Source of the DNA: Stenotrophomonas cyclobalanopsidis
Lineage (GTDB): Bacteria; Pseudomonadota; Gammaproteobacteria; Xanthomonadales; Xanthomonadaceae
Assembly (NCBI RefSeq): GCF_008710035.1
Contig: NZ_VYKI01000009.1
Span: 81,111-145,110 of the forward strand
Length of the DNA: 64,000 bases
Direction: 5' to 3'
Position 1 is the stretch's first letter; every line of letters begins with the position of its first letter. The notes beneath the pieces were generated by a model. The model searched no databases. It was not told where the DNA came from and saw only the letters and a list, made by a program, of their open reading frames with translations. Shown here in pieces: positions 7,070 to 16,912 of the stretch. The position numbers and the translations under genes are program-made.

Positions 7070-9726
7070 TGTGTGTTCTCCACGGTCGGCGCGGTGCCCG
7101 GGGGCGCCGGCGCGAGATAGCCCACGACCGTGCACAGCAGGCCGTAGGCGATGAACGATGCGATACCCAGCAGGTTGCCCAGGTGCTGGCGGTCGATCAG
7201 CACCAGCTTGGCCAGGACCACGGCCATCAGCACGGCGCCCACCATCCACAGCACGCGCTGGCCCCGGCGTGAGCCCCAGACCCAGGCGATCACGCCGAGC
7301 ACGCTCCACAGCACGGTCAGGCTGGTCTGGGCCAGGCTCTCGCGGGCCATCGACGGCGCCCAGGGCACACCGCCCCAGTGGTGCACGCCATGCAGCACGG
7401 TGCTGGTCAGGCCGATGAAACCGGCCAGGGCCATCAGCGGCACGCGCAGGCGCTGCAACAGCGCCGGGGCCTCGCTGCCGAACAGCCAGCGCGCGGCCAG
7501 CAGCAGGCTCAGCCACTGTGCCAGCTCGGCCGGGTTCAGCACCGGCAGCCACGGCAGCGGTGCGGCATCGCCGGCCAGGCTGATGCCGATCCACCAGGCG
7601 CAGGCCAGCACGCCGACCACCACGCTCTGCAGCGCCACGCGCGCGGCATCGAAGGCATCCCCCAGCGGCCAGCGCAGCCACGTCCAGCGCCACAGCGACA
7701 ACGCCGCCAGCAGCAGCCACGGCAGGGTCACCAGCAGCGCGCTCCAGCCTTGGGCCAAGTGCGCGGTATCGCTACTCCACAGCGCAAGCAAGGACAGCAG
7801 CGACGGCCACAGCAGCCACCACAGGAATTGGGCGACACGGGCCACGCCGTCGCCGCCCTGGCGCAGGCACAGCAGGGTGCGCACGCCCAGCACGGCGAAC
7901 ACCGCCCAGCCCAGCGCGCCGTAACCGGCAAACGGCTGCTGGTGCGCATCGCTCTGCAGCAGGGCCAGCGGGAAGCCGGCGGCCAGCATCACCAGTGCGG
8001 TCATGCCCAGCGCGCGTGCCGGTTGGCGACGCTGCACCTCGGCTGCCAGCCAAGCGGTGACCGCCGCCAGCACCAGCAGCGCGTCGGCCTGCGCCGCGTG
8101 CTCGATGAAGCGGCCGATCTCATGGACGAACGCGCCCAGCCACCACAGCAGGCCCCACAGGTAATAGACCACGGCCACGTCATGCCGCGCGCGGCGCTGG
8201 TAGCTCCACGCAGTGGCGAAACCGGCCACGGCCAGCAGCAGCGCGCCGATGGCGGTGGGGTTGAGCAGGAACCGCGTGTCGCCGTGCCAGTAGTCGGCAC
8301 CCACCACGAACGCGAACGCGGCGCCGAGCTGCAGCAGCGCAGCCGCCACCTGCGGCAGCCAGCGCTGCTGCCGCAGCCCCAGCCAGGCCAGGCCGGCGCC
8401 TTCCAGCGCGAACACCGCACCGGTGGCGCGTGCCGACAGCGCCAGCGGCACCGCCAGGGTGGCAAAGCCCACCGCCAGCACCGCGTGCGACTGCGCCAGC
8501 ACGCTGTACGAGGTGCGATGGATCAATGCGCGTGCCAGCACCGCATAGATCGCGGCCAGGCCCAGCGCGCACAGCGCCAGCGTCATCGGCTGCTCGTGCA
8601 GCATGCCGGCCTGCAGCGAGAACGCGATCAGCGGCGTGCCGAACACCAGGCTGCCGTCGACCAGGTCGCGACGCTCGGCCGGCTGGCGGCGTGCGTACAG
8701 CAGCGGGATCAGCAGGTAGAAGGCGAAGAACAGCAGCAGGAACGGCTCTGTGCTGGCGAACTTGTCGGCGCGGTACTGCAGCACGCCCCAGAACGTGCCG
8801 ATGCCGAAGGTGAAAGCAAAACCCAGCAGGTTGAGCGCGCGCCACGGGCGGAACCAGGCGATGGCGAAGATGCCCGCATTGAGCACCGCGTAGTAACTGA
8901 ACAGGCCCACGTGATTGCCGCTGCCGGTGGACAGCCACAGCGGCGCCATGAAGCCGGCGAGGATGCCCAGCACCGCCAGCGTGCGCGAGTTCTGTGCCAC
9001 GGCCAGCACGCACAGGCCCGCCACCAGCAGGATCGAGCTGGCGAAGGCGAAGCCGGGGTTGATGAGTTCAAAGCGCTTGAACGCGGCGAAGATGGTCAGC
9101 AGCAGCACGCCGATGGCGCCGCCCTGCAGGGCCAGCGCGAACAACCGGCGGCGTTCGCGCTGGTGCCAGCCGAAGCCGAGCAGGCCCAGCGCACCCACGG
9201 TGATGGCGGCCAGGCGCAGCTCGATCGGCAGCACCAGCCAGCCCTGGTCGCTGACGTACTTCAGCAGCGCGGCGACGCCGGCCAGCAGCACCAGCATGCC
9301 GATCTTCACCGGCACGTTGCCTTCGGTGAACCAGCGCTTGACCGCGCCCACGGCGCGTTCGATCACGTTGGGCATCGCCGGTTCCGCTGGCAATGGCGGC
9401 CATGCCGGCACCGGAGGCGGTGCGACAGGTGCCGGTGCGGGCGGCGCAACGGAAGGTTCGGGGGGCCGAACCGGCGGCGGCGCGGCGGCGGCCGGGCGCA
9501 GGAACGACGGTTCGCTGGTCTCCACGGTGGCGGCGGCCGGCCGAGCCGGTAGCACGGGAGCCTCGGCTTCACGCAGCGGTGCGGCGACGGCCGTGATGCC
9601 CTCGGCCAGTGCGCTTTCCAGCGCGGTCACGCGCCGGCGCAGGCCGACAATCATCACCAGCGCCACCACCAGCAGCAGCGGTATCGCCAGCAGGGCCAGA
9701 ACCAACAGGACGATCAGTGCTTCCAT
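7066..9726 (-). CDS. DUF2339 polytopic membrane protein
   Basis: An 886-residue inner-membrane protein with more than twenty hydrophobic segments. It opens with an N-terminal helix (LIVLLVLALLAIPLLLVVAL), then a coiled or charged stretch (RRRVTALESALAEG) and a Pro/Ala-rich linker of about 60 residues. A conserved core starts around WFTEGNVPVKIGMLVLLAGVAALLKY, typical of DUF2339. Function is unknown. The start at 9726 gives MEALIVLL; the frame extends further upstream only through non-coding sequence. It overlaps the DUF3999 gene by four bases. Confidence 0.82.
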   Translation of the reverse strand: MEALIVLLVLALLAIPLLLVVALVMIVGLRRRVTALESALAEGITAVAAPLREAEAPVLPARPAAATVETSEPSFLRPAAAAPPPVRPPEPSVAPPAPAPVAPPPVPAWPPLPAEPAMPNVIERAVGAVKRWFTEGNVPVKIGMLVLLAGVAALLKYVSDQGWLVLPIELRLAAITVGALGLLGFGWHQRERRRLFALALQGGAIGVLLLTIFAAFKRFELINPGFAFASSILLVAGLCVLAVAQNSRTLAVLGILAGFMAPLWLSTGSGNHVGLFSYYAVLNAGIFAIAWFRPWRALNLLGFAFTFGIGTFWGVLQYRADKFASTEPFLLLFFAFYLLIPLLYARRQPAERRDLVDGSLVFGTPLIAFSLQAGMLHEQPMTLALCALGLAAIYAVLARALIHRTSYSVLAQSHAVLAVGFATLAVPLALSARATGAVFALEGAGLAWLGLRQQRWLPQVAAALLQLGAAFAFVVGADYWHGDTRFLLNPTAIGALLLAVAGFATAWSYQRRARHDVAVVYYLWGLLWWLGAFVHEIGRFIEHAAQADALLVLAAVTAWLAAEVQRRQPARALGMTALVMLAAGFPLALLQSDAHQQPFAGYGALGWAVFAVLGVRTLLCLRQGGDGVARVAQFLWWLLWPSLLSLLALWSSDTAHLAQGWSALLVTLPWLLLAALSLWRWTWLRWPLGDAFDAARVALQSVVVGVLACAWWIGISLAGDAAPLPWLPVLNPAELAQWLSLLLAARWLFGSEAPALLQRLRVPLMALAGFIGLTSTVLHGVHHWGGVPWAPSMARESLAQTSLTVLWSVLGVIAWVWGSRRGQRVLWMVGAVLMAVVLAKLVLIDRQHLGNLLGIASFIAYGLLCTVVGYLAPAPPGTAPTVENTQ

Positions 9727-9840
9727 TCTTCGTCTATACCCCAACGCAGCCGCGCCCCAGCGGCAGCGGTCCGTGGCCCATGCTACGTCAGCCGGGCCCA
9801 GATACGACGAACCCCGGCCAGGCCGGGACCCATAAACAAT

Positions 9841-9862
9841 GAACCCCGGCAAGCCGGGGTTC
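9841..9862 (-). terminator. Terminator of gapA
   Basis: A 10-bp perfect stem GAACCCCGGC / GCCGGGGTTC with a 2-base spacer lies 21 bp past the gapA stop. It is followed on the minus strand by ATTGTTTATG. A second, weaker hairpin of related sequence lies just beyond at about 9808-9828. Confidence 0.75.
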
Positions 9863-9883
9863 GTGTGCGGATCGTCGCGGGCC

Positions 9884-11021
<1,138 letters not shown>

Positions 11022-11081
11022 AGCGTTAGCGCGGCGTGAGGCGGAGACTGGCCACATCCACCCCGCAACGAGAACACCCCC

Positions 11082-11711
11082 ATGCGCAAGACCTCCCCCC
11101 TGATCCTGGCCGGCCTGGCCGCCGCCCTCTCGCTGGCCGCCGCCCCGGCCATGGCCCAGTCCAAGGGCGACTGGACCGTCTCGGCCGGGGTCCACCAGGT
11201 CGCCCCGAAGTCGAACAACGGCTCGCTGGCCGGTGGCACCCTGAAGGTGGACGTCGACAGTGACATCAAGCCGACCATCACCGGCGAATACTTCATTGCC
11301 GACAATCTGGGCATTGAAGTGCTGGCGGCCCTGCCGTTCAAGCACGACATCAGCATCGATGGGCTGGGCCGGGTCGGCAGCACCAAGCACCTGCCGCCGG
11401 TGGTCAGCCTGCAGTACCACTTCAACAGCGCGGGCAAGGTCTCGCCTTTCCTCGGCGCGGGCCTGAACTACACGACCTTCTTCAGCGAAGACACCACCGG
11501 CGCACTGGCCGGCAGCAAGCTGAACCTGCAGGATTCGTGGGGCCTGGCCGCGCATGCCGGCGTGGACTTCGCCATCGGCGAGAAGGGTGCGCTGCGCGTG
11601 GACCTGCGCTGGATCGACATCGACAGCAAGGTGAAGCTCAATGGCGAGAAGATCGGCACGGTGAACATCGACCCGCTCGCTTACGGCGTGTCCTACGTTT
11701 TCAAGTTCTAA
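11082..11711 (+). CDS. ompW: OmpW family outer-membrane protein
   Basis: A 209-residue 8-stranded beta-barrel protein of the outer membrane, thought to pass small hydrophobic molecules. The signal peptide (MRKTSPLILAGLAAALSLAAAPAMA) is cut after AMA. The mature barrel shows alternating hydrophobic strands, the family segment PPVVSLQYHFN followed by SPFLGAGLNYTTFF, and the C-terminal aromatic signature YGVSYVFKF ending in Phe for BAM recognition. An FNR-type box lies upstream and an intrinsic terminator directly downstream, so it is monocistronic. Confidence 0.92.
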   Translation: MRKTSPLILAGLAAALSLAAAPAMAQSKGDWTVSAGVHQVAPKSNNGSLAGGTLKVDVDSDIKPTITGEYFIADNLGIEVLAALPFKHDISIDGLGRVGSTKHLPPVVSLQYHFNSAGKVSPFLGAGLNYTTFFSEDTTGALAGSKLNLQDSWGLAAHAGVDFAIGEKGALRVDLRWIDIDSKVKLNGEKIGTVNIDPLAYGVSYVFKF

Positions 11712-11737
11712 GACACCCGCAACCCTCGCAGCATATT

Positions 11738-11765
11738 GCCCCGGTGTGTGTGCCGGGGCTTTTTT
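11738..11765 (+). terminator. Intrinsic terminator of ompW
   Basis: GCCCCGG / CCGGGGC stem, 8-base GT-rich loop, then six T residues. Confidence 0.92.
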
Positions 11766-11809
11766 CTGCCTCGCCGCGGTCATTGAAAGCCTACACGCAG
11801 GGCGTGGAC

Positions 11810-12931
11810 CTACGGGTCTGCGGCAACTTCCACCCGGTTGCGGCCGGCTGCCTTCGCTCGGTACAGGGCCTTGTCGGCACGCTGCAACGCCTGCTCCAGT
11901 GTGTCGCCACCCTCGTCATGCCAGCGTGCTACGCCGATGCTTACGCTCACCACGGGCGCCGCATCCGAAGCCACGTGCGTGATCGCCAACGCCTGCACCC
12001 GCTGCCGCATCTGCTCGAACGGTGCCGTTTCCGGTTCGCCCGGCGTCCAGTAACCCAGCGCCACGAATTCCTCGCCACCATAGCGCGCCACCACCGAGCC
12101 GGTGCCCTGCAGCTGCGCAGCCAGGGTGAGGGCAACCGCATGCAGGACCGTGTCGCCCGCCGGATGACCGTGGTGATCGTTGTAACGCTTGAAATAGTCG
12201 ATATCGATCATCGCGATCCGCAGCGCGCCGGGTGCGTGGGGCGTTTTCAGATAGCCCTGGAAGATCTCGCGGGCGCGGCGGGCAAAGGCCCGGCGATTGA
12301 GCAGACCGGTCAGCGCGTCATGGTTGGCCATGGCATCCAGCTGACGCTCGGCCCGCCAGGTGGCCCTGGCCTGTCGTTCGGAAATGTAGCTGCCCACGAT
12401 GCCCGCCGTGTTGCTGGCAAGCACGAACATCACCCCCTGCAGCGCCCCTTGCCAGCCCAGGCTGAACTCGGCCAGGGCGAAGGCCGCGCTGACCACGGAG
12501 CCAGCTACCGCCGCGACCGCGAAGCGCAGGCCGCACAGGAAGTAGTTGAGCAGAAGGAACAGGCTGATTCCTTCATAGGGATAGTTCACCCCCGCGCGAT
12601 GGGCGGTCCAGACCATCATGACCAGCGCCAGGCCTGCCACCAGCACGACGCAGGCCCCCAGCGTCTGCAGGCGACGGCGGAAGACCGGCACGAAGGTCAG
12701 CATTACCCCGATCAGCAGCGCAGGCAGCAGCAGGCCGGCGCGCCAACGGAATACGGCGGCATTCACGTCGGGCGGAAGCCAGCCACGGTCCAGCACGGCA
12801 AAGACCAGCGCCAGCAACGCCGCCAGGATGCAGGCGCAACGCATGCGCCACAGGACCTGGGCGTTGAAACTGTCGGCAAAGTCCTGGTCGGCGTTGGCAG
12901 CCGCTTCGGCGCGGCTGTTTTCAATGATCAT
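11810..12931 (-). CDS. Membrane-bound diguanylate cyclase (GGDEF)
   Basis: A 373-residue protein that should make cyclic di-GMP. The N-terminal half has about six transmembrane helices (from ILAALLALVFAVL to GVMFVLASNTAGIVG). The C-terminal GGDEF domain begins near AMANHDALTGLLNRRAF. The metal-binding IDIDYFKRYNDHHGHPAGD and the active-site signature ARYGGEEFVAL are intact. No RxxD inhibitory site is seen five residues before the GGEEF, so product inhibition is probably absent. It stands alone, divergent from the nuclease gene. Confidence 0.92.
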   Translation of the reverse strand: MIIENSRAEAAANADQDFADSFNAQVLWRMRCACILAALLALVFAVLDRGWLPPDVNAAVFRWRAGLLLPALLIGVMLTFVPVFRRRLQTLGACVVLVAGLALVMMVWTAHRAGVNYPYEGISLFLLLNYFLCGLRFAVAAVAGSVVSAAFALAEFSLGWQGALQGVMFVLASNTAGIVGSYISERQARATWRAERQLDAMANHDALTGLLNRRAFARRAREIFQGYLKTPHAPGALRIAMIDIDYFKRYNDHHGHPAGDTVLHAVALTLAAQLQGTGSVVARYGGEEFVALGYWTPGEPETAPFEQMRQRVQALAITHVASDAAPVVSVSIGVARWHDEGGDTLEQALQRADKALYRAKAAGRNRVEVAADP

Positions 12932-13042
12932 CCATCCCTCCCCTCAATCGGGCCCCACCCTACCCCGTCCACTGTCAACACCGGATGGCGACTGGCCCCA
13001 TCGCGTCAATCCAGTCCCCGCGCCCCCCGCTAGAATGGGCGC

Positions 13043-13861
13043 ATGAAAGCCCTGCACTCCCTGATCCTCGCTGCCGCCCTTGCGCCGGCCCTGCTGACCC
13101 TGTCCGCCCCCGCCCATGCCTGGGGCGCGCAAGGCCATCGCCTGGTGGCCGAAGTGGCCGACACCCGTCTCAACCCGGCCGCACATGCCGAGGTCGACCG
13201 CCTGCTGGCCGCCGAGCCCGGCGCCACCCTGGCCAGCATCGCGCCGTGGGCCGACCAGCTGCGTGCCAAGGACCCCGGCCTGGGCCGTCGCTCCGCCGGC
13301 TGGCACTACGTCAACATCGCCGAGGACGGCTGCCAGTACGAGCCGGCCAAGCACTGCAGGAACGGCAACTGCATCGTCGAGGCGCTGAAGGCGCAGAGCG
13401 CCATTCTTGGCGACCACAGCCTGACCGACGGCGAGCGCCTGCAGGCGCTGAAGTTCGTCGTGCACATGGTCGGTGACGTGCACCAGCCGATGCACGCCGG
13501 CTACGGCCACGACAAGGGCGGCAACGATTTCCAGCTGCAGTTCGGCAACCGCGGTACCAACCTGCATTCGCTGTGGGACAGCGGCATGCTCAACACCCGC
13601 AAGCTGGATGACGCCGGCTACCTGCCGGTGCTGCGTGCGTTGCCGGCACCGAAGCTGGCGCGCCAGTCCAACCCGCAGCGCGACCCGCAGCGCTGGGCCG
13701 AAGCCAGCTGCCGCATCTCGGTGCAGCCGGGCGTGTACCCGGCCACGCACAAGATCGGCGATGAGTACACCGAGCGCTATCGCCCGGTGGCCGAAGCACA
13801 GCTGCGGCTGGCCGGCGAAAATCTCGCGCAGCTGCTGAACCGCGTGCTCGGCACGCGCTGA
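13043..13861 (+). CDS. S1/P1-type zinc nuclease, exported
   Basis: A 272-residue extracellular or periplasmic nuclease that cuts single-stranded DNA and RNA using a three-zinc centre. The signal peptide ends ...SAPAHA, placing Trp27 at the mature N-terminus, which is itself a zinc ligand in this family. The other ligands are in register with fungal P1: His32, Asp71, His88, His141, Asp145, His151, His175 and Asp179 (motifs HMVGDVHQPMH, GGNDF, NLHSLWD). It likely scavenges phosphate or nucleosides or degrades extracellular DNA. The MBL-fold gene follows 10 bp downstream, probably as an operon. Confidence 0.93.
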   Translation: MKALHSLILAAALAPALLTLSAPAHAWGAQGHRLVAEVADTRLNPAAHAEVDRLLAAEPGATLASIAPWADQLRAKDPGLGRRSAGWHYVNIAEDGCQYEPAKHCRNGNCIVEALKAQSAILGDHSLTDGERLQALKFVVHMVGDVHQPMHAGYGHDKGGNDFQLQFGNRGTNLHSLWDSGMLNTRKLDDAGYLPVLRALPAPKLARQSNPQRDPQRWAEASCRISVQPGVYPATHKIGDEYTERYRPVAEAQLRLAGENLAQLLNRVLGTR

Positions 13862-13871
13862 GGAGGTTCCC

Positions 13872-14672
13872 ATGGCGGTCCAGGTCCAATCCTTCTTCCA
13901 CCGCGACAGCAATACCTTCAGCTACCTGGTCGTCGACCCGGCCAGCAGGGAGGCGGCGCTGATCGATCCGGTCCTGGATTACGACCCGGACACCGATGCC
14001 AGCAGCGACGCGCCGGTGCGCCCGCTGCTGGACGCCATCGAACTGCAGGGCCTGCAGCTGCGCTGGCTGCTGGAAACCCACGCCCATGCCGACCATGTGT
14101 CGGCCGGGCGACGGCTGAAGCAGCGCTTCCCGCAGGCGACCCTGGCCATCGGCGAAGGCATCCGCGCGGTGCAGGCGACCTTCGCGCCGCGCTACGGCCT
14201 GCAGCTGGCGGCGCAGGATGCGCACTTCGATCACCTGTTCGCCGATGGCGAGACCTTCGCGCTGGGCCAGCTGCAGGGCCGCATCATCGCCGTGCCCGGC
14301 CATACCAGCGACAGCATCGCCTACTTGATCGACGATGCGGTCTTCACCGGCGATTCGCTGTTCATGCCTGACGGCGGTACCGCCCGCTGCGATTTCCCCG
14401 GCGGTGATGCCGCGCAGCTGTACCGCTCGATCCAGCGCCTGCTTGCCCTGCCCGATGCCACCCGCGTGTTCGTCTGCCACGACTACGGTCCGGGCGGACG
14501 CGCGTTCGCCAACGAAACCACCATCGGCGAACAGCGCGCGCACAACATCCACGTGCACGACGGCGTGGATGAAGCGACGTTCGTCAGCGTGCGCGAAGCG
14601 CGTGATGTTACCCTGGCCGAGCCGAAGCTGATGCAGCCGGCGGTGAAGGCCAACATCGTTGGCGGTGCCTGA
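13872..14672 (+). CDS. MBL-fold metallo-hydrolase, persulfide dioxygenase/glyoxalase II-like
   Basis: A 266-residue metallo-beta-lactamase-fold enzyme. The metal motif is THAHADHVSAG (HxHxDH), followed by VPGHTSDSIAYLI, VFTGDSLFMPDGGTARCDFPGG and VCHDYGPGG. The DFPGGDA segment and overall length resemble the ETHE1/BLH branch, which handles glutathione persulfide or lactoylglutathione-type thioesters; the true substrate is not certain. A ribosome-binding site GAGGAGG precedes the ATG. It is likely co-transcribed with the upstream nuclease although the two functions are not obviously linked. Confidence 0.85.
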   Translation: MAVQVQSFFHRDSNTFSYLVVDPASREAALIDPVLDYDPDTDASSDAPVRPLLDAIELQGLQLRWLLETHAHADHVSAGRRLKQRFPQATLAIGEGIRAVQATFAPRYGLQLAAQDAHFDHLFADGETFALGQLQGRIIAVPGHTSDSIAYLIDDAVFTGDSLFMPDGGTARCDFPGGDAAQLYRSIQRLLALPDATRVFVCHDYGPGGRAFANETTIGEQRAHNIHVHDGVDEATFVSVREARDVTLAEPKLMQPAVKANIVGGA

Positions 14673-14689
14673 CCACGACCGCCGAAAAC

Positions 14690-14712
14690 CGCCGGGCGTG
14701 GCCCGGCGCTAC
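14690..14712 (-). repeat. REP whose GTAG supplies the lipoprotein stop codon
   Basis: A GCCGGGC-GTG-GCCCGGC palindrome ends in CTAC (GTAG on the minus strand). The TAG of that GTAG (14709-14711) is the stop codon of the lipoprotein gene running in from the right. Confidence 0.8.
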
Positions 14713-15272
14713 CGGCCCTGCGTGCGTACCACGTGCTGGCCCTGCACGATCTCGAAAGTGAAGGCGTACTGCAGGGTGACCGCCACCGGTTGGATGCTGT
14801 CGGCGCCCTGGCAGTCGCTGCGGTCCTTGGGCGCTTTCCCGGGCGCGAAACGGCAGACCGCCGCTGACGAGTACTTCCACTGCGCGACCGCATCCCGTGC
14901 GGCCTGCAGCAGCGGTCCGTTCTCCGCCACTGCCCCTGCGCTGCATTCACTGCGGTCGGTCAGCGGCTGGCTGCGCTCAACCCGCCCCTGCGCGTCCACC
15001 ACCACCTGCAGGCAGACCGTGGTCGGTGGCAGCGAGGTGCGTGGGTCGCTCTCGCCCACTACCGGGTCCGGTGCCGCGTACAGCTGCGGCATCCGGTAGC
15101 CCTCGCTGGCGGCCAGCGTATACGGCTGGATCTGCCCAGCACCACCGCCGGCATCGGGCTGCAGGCGCTGGTGGCCGACGTTCTCGTTGCGGGTGTCGAC
15201 CGTGGTCAGCCGCTCATGGCTGGCGCAGCCTGCCAGCAGCACCGCTGCGATGCACAGCGGTGCGCCCTTCAT
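14709..15272 (-). CDS. Lipoprotein with a TonB-C-like domain
   Basis: A 187-residue predicted lipoprotein: MKGAPLCIAAVLLAGCASHE, with lipobox LLAGC. After a linker, the segment VCLQVVVDAQGRVERSQPL, followed later by LLQAARDAVAQWKYSSAAVC, has the alternating pattern of the TonB C-terminal fold found in the neighbouring M56 protein. The start at 15272 lies 8 bp after the M56 stop, so it is third in the blaI-M56-lipoprotein operon. A longer upstream reading overlaps the M56 gene and lacks a signal. Its role is unknown; it may couple to the sensor or transduce in the periplasm. Confidence 0.75.
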   Translation of the reverse strand: MKGAPLCIAAVLLAGCASHERLTTVDTRNENVGHQRLQPDAGGGAGQIQPYTLAASEGYRMPQLYAAPDPVVGESDPRTSLPPTTVCLQVVVDAQGRVERSQPLTDRSECSAGAVAENGPLLQAARDAVAQWKYSSAAVCRFAPGKAPKDRSDCQGADSIQPVAVTLQYAFTFEIVQGQHVVRTQGR

Positions 15273-15280
15273 CGCTGCCT

Positions 15281-16543
15281 TCACTGCGTCTGGCCGCCGG
15301 CAGCCTCGGTGTTGTCCATGGCGTAGGTGATCGGGATGCGCAGCTTGCCGGCCACCGCCTTGCCATTCTTCATCGCCGGCGTGTAGGTCCACTTACGCGC
15401 CGCTGCGATCGAGGCAGCTTCGAATACTCCGGGGTTGGTCGCACTTTCCACCTTCACGTCGGCGACGGTGCCCTTGGCATCGACGGACACGATCAGGTTC
15501 ACCACACCGGTCAGGCCCTTCTCGAACGCCTCGGCCGGATAGCTCGGCGGTGACATCTTCTGGGCCTGGATCGGGCTGTCCAGGCGGGCTTTGGCGGCAT
15601 CCGCCGCGGCGTGCTGGAACGGTTCGGCGCTGACCGACGGCGTGCCCTTCACCGCGCCCTGGCTGGCCCAGGCCAACGCAGCAACACCCATGCACAACCC
15701 CATCAGCAACACCTGGCCGGACACCTTCGGCAATGCCTTCCGCTTCGACTGCTTCAACATGGCGATACGCTCCTTCAACACGGGTTGGCTGCGCCAATGA
15801 CAGGCCATCGGTGCAACCGGGTGGACCAGCTGCGCCTTCAGCAGCGTGCTGGCATAAAGACGGCGCTGCGTCGGCTGCGCGGCAACGGTGCGCGCATCGC
15901 AGGCCAGTTCCTGGTCGCGCAGGAAGCGGCGCGCAGCCCAGGGCAACAACGGGTGGAACCAGAACACCGACCGTGCCAGCAGCAGTGCGCCGTTGGCCCA
16001 GTGGTCGCCATTGCGGCGATGGCTGCGTTCGTGGCGCAGGATCAGCGCCTGTTCGTCGGCATCGAACTGCTGGTCGAAGTGCGGGCCGACCACGATGCGC
16101 GGCTGCCACAGGCCGACCAGCGCTGGCAGGCCGGGGTCGGCGCTGGCCTGCCAGCTGCCATCGCCACGCGCCTGCAGCGTTCCCAGTGCGCGCTCGAAGC
16201 GGCGTTGCGCGCGCAGTTCCCGCGCCAGGTGCAGGCCCGCACCCAGCCCCCAGGCCAGGGCCAGCAGCCACGGCCACATCGGCAGCTGCGCGGCAGAGCT
16301 CTCGACCGCGCCGGGCACCACCTTCAGCGGCAATGTCGGCACATGCTGCAGCACCGGCAATGCCCGCAGCGCCGGCAACGGCAGCAGCAGGGCCACCAGC
16401 AGCAGCGGCAGCAGCCACCAGCTGCGATAGGCCAGCTCCGCGCCGCCCAGCTTCACCAGCAGCGGCCGCGCGGCCGCCAGCAGCAGCACGCCCAGCGCCA
16501 GCCACAGGCTGGCCTGCCACAGTCCATCGAGCAGCTCATTCAT
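15281..16543 (-). CDS. BlaR1/M56-type membrane metallopeptidase fused to a TonB C-terminal domain
   Basis: A 420-residue inner-membrane sensor protease. Hydrophobic helices occur near residues 10-30, 42-66, 88-106 and 272-292. The zinc motif HERSH (HExxH, residues 171-175) lies in a cytoplasmic loop. After the last helix, residues about 335-410 form a TonB-C domain (SYPAEAFEKGLTGVVNLIVS; AARKWTYTPAMKNGKAVAG) in place of the beta-lactam-binding sensor of true BlaR1. By family analogy it should cleave the BlaI-type repressor whose gene overlaps its start by 8 bases. There is no penicillin-binding domain, so the signal is probably not a beta-lactam. Confidence 0.85.
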   Translation of the reverse strand: MNELLDGLWQASLWLALGVLLLAAARPLLVKLGGAELAYRSWWLLPLLLVALLLPLPALRALPVLQHVPTLPLKVVPGAVESSAAQLPMWPWLLALAWGLGAGLHLARELRAQRRFERALGTLQARGDGSWQASADPGLPALVGLWQPRIVVGPHFDQQFDADEQALILRHERSHRRNGDHWANGALLLARSVFWFHPLLPWAARRFLRDQELACDARTVAAQPTQRRLYASTLLKAQLVHPVAPMACHWRSQPVLKERIAMLKQSKRKALPKVSGQVLLMGLCMGVAALAWASQGAVKGTPSVSAEPFQHAAADAAKARLDSPIQAQKMSPPSYPAEAFEKGLTGVVNLIVSVDAKGTVADVKVESATNPGVFEAASIAAARKWTYTPAMKNGKAVAGKLRIPITYAMDNTEAAGGQTQ

Positions 16544-16901
16544 CGTCCATCTCCTGGATCAGCTTCCTCAGTTCGGCAATGTCCTGCGCCGTCAGTTGCC
16601 CGCGCTCGCTGAAGTGCGCCACCAGCGGCGCCACCCGGCCATCGAACACGCGGCCGATGAAGTCCTGGCTCTGCGTTTCCACCCAGGCCTGGCGCTGCAG
16701 CAGCGGCTGGTACAGGTAGCGGCGGCCATCGCGCTCGGCGGCGATCGCGCCCTTGGTCAGCAGGCGGTTGAGCAGGGTCTTGATGGTCGGCTCGGCCCAT
16801 TCACGGTGGGCCAGTGCGGCCACCACCTCATCGGCGCTGCGCGGCGCCTGCTGCCACAGCACCTCCATCACGACGGCTTCGGCTTCGCTGATCGGGGTCA
16901 T
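16536..16901 (-). CDS. blaI: BlaI/MecI family transcriptional repressor
   Basis: A 121-residue winged-helix repressor. The N-terminal DNA-binding part is ISEAEAVVMEVLWQQAPRSA, with the recognition region EPTIKTLLNRLLTKGAI. The wing RDGRRYLYQPLL and a C-terminal dimerisation helix follow. BlaI proteins bind palindromes as dimers and are inactivated by cleavage by the partner M56 protease, encoded immediately downstream with overlap. The palindrome at 16913-16943 in front of this gene is the obvious operator, giving autoregulation and possibly control of the divergent flavin reductase-like gene. Confidence 0.9.
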   Translation of the reverse strand: MTPISEAEAVVMEVLWQQAPRSADEVVAALAHREWAEPTIKTLLNRLLTKGAIAAERDGRRYLYQPLLQRQAWVETQSQDFIGRVFDGRVAPLVAHFSERGQLTAQDIAELRKLIQEMDDE

Positions 16902-16912
16902 GGTTTACATCC

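Noticed and set aside
15281..16901. A beta-lactam resistance regulator pair
   Set aside because: The M56 protein has no penicillin-binding sensor domain and no beta-lactamase gene is adjacent. The names reflect protein family only.
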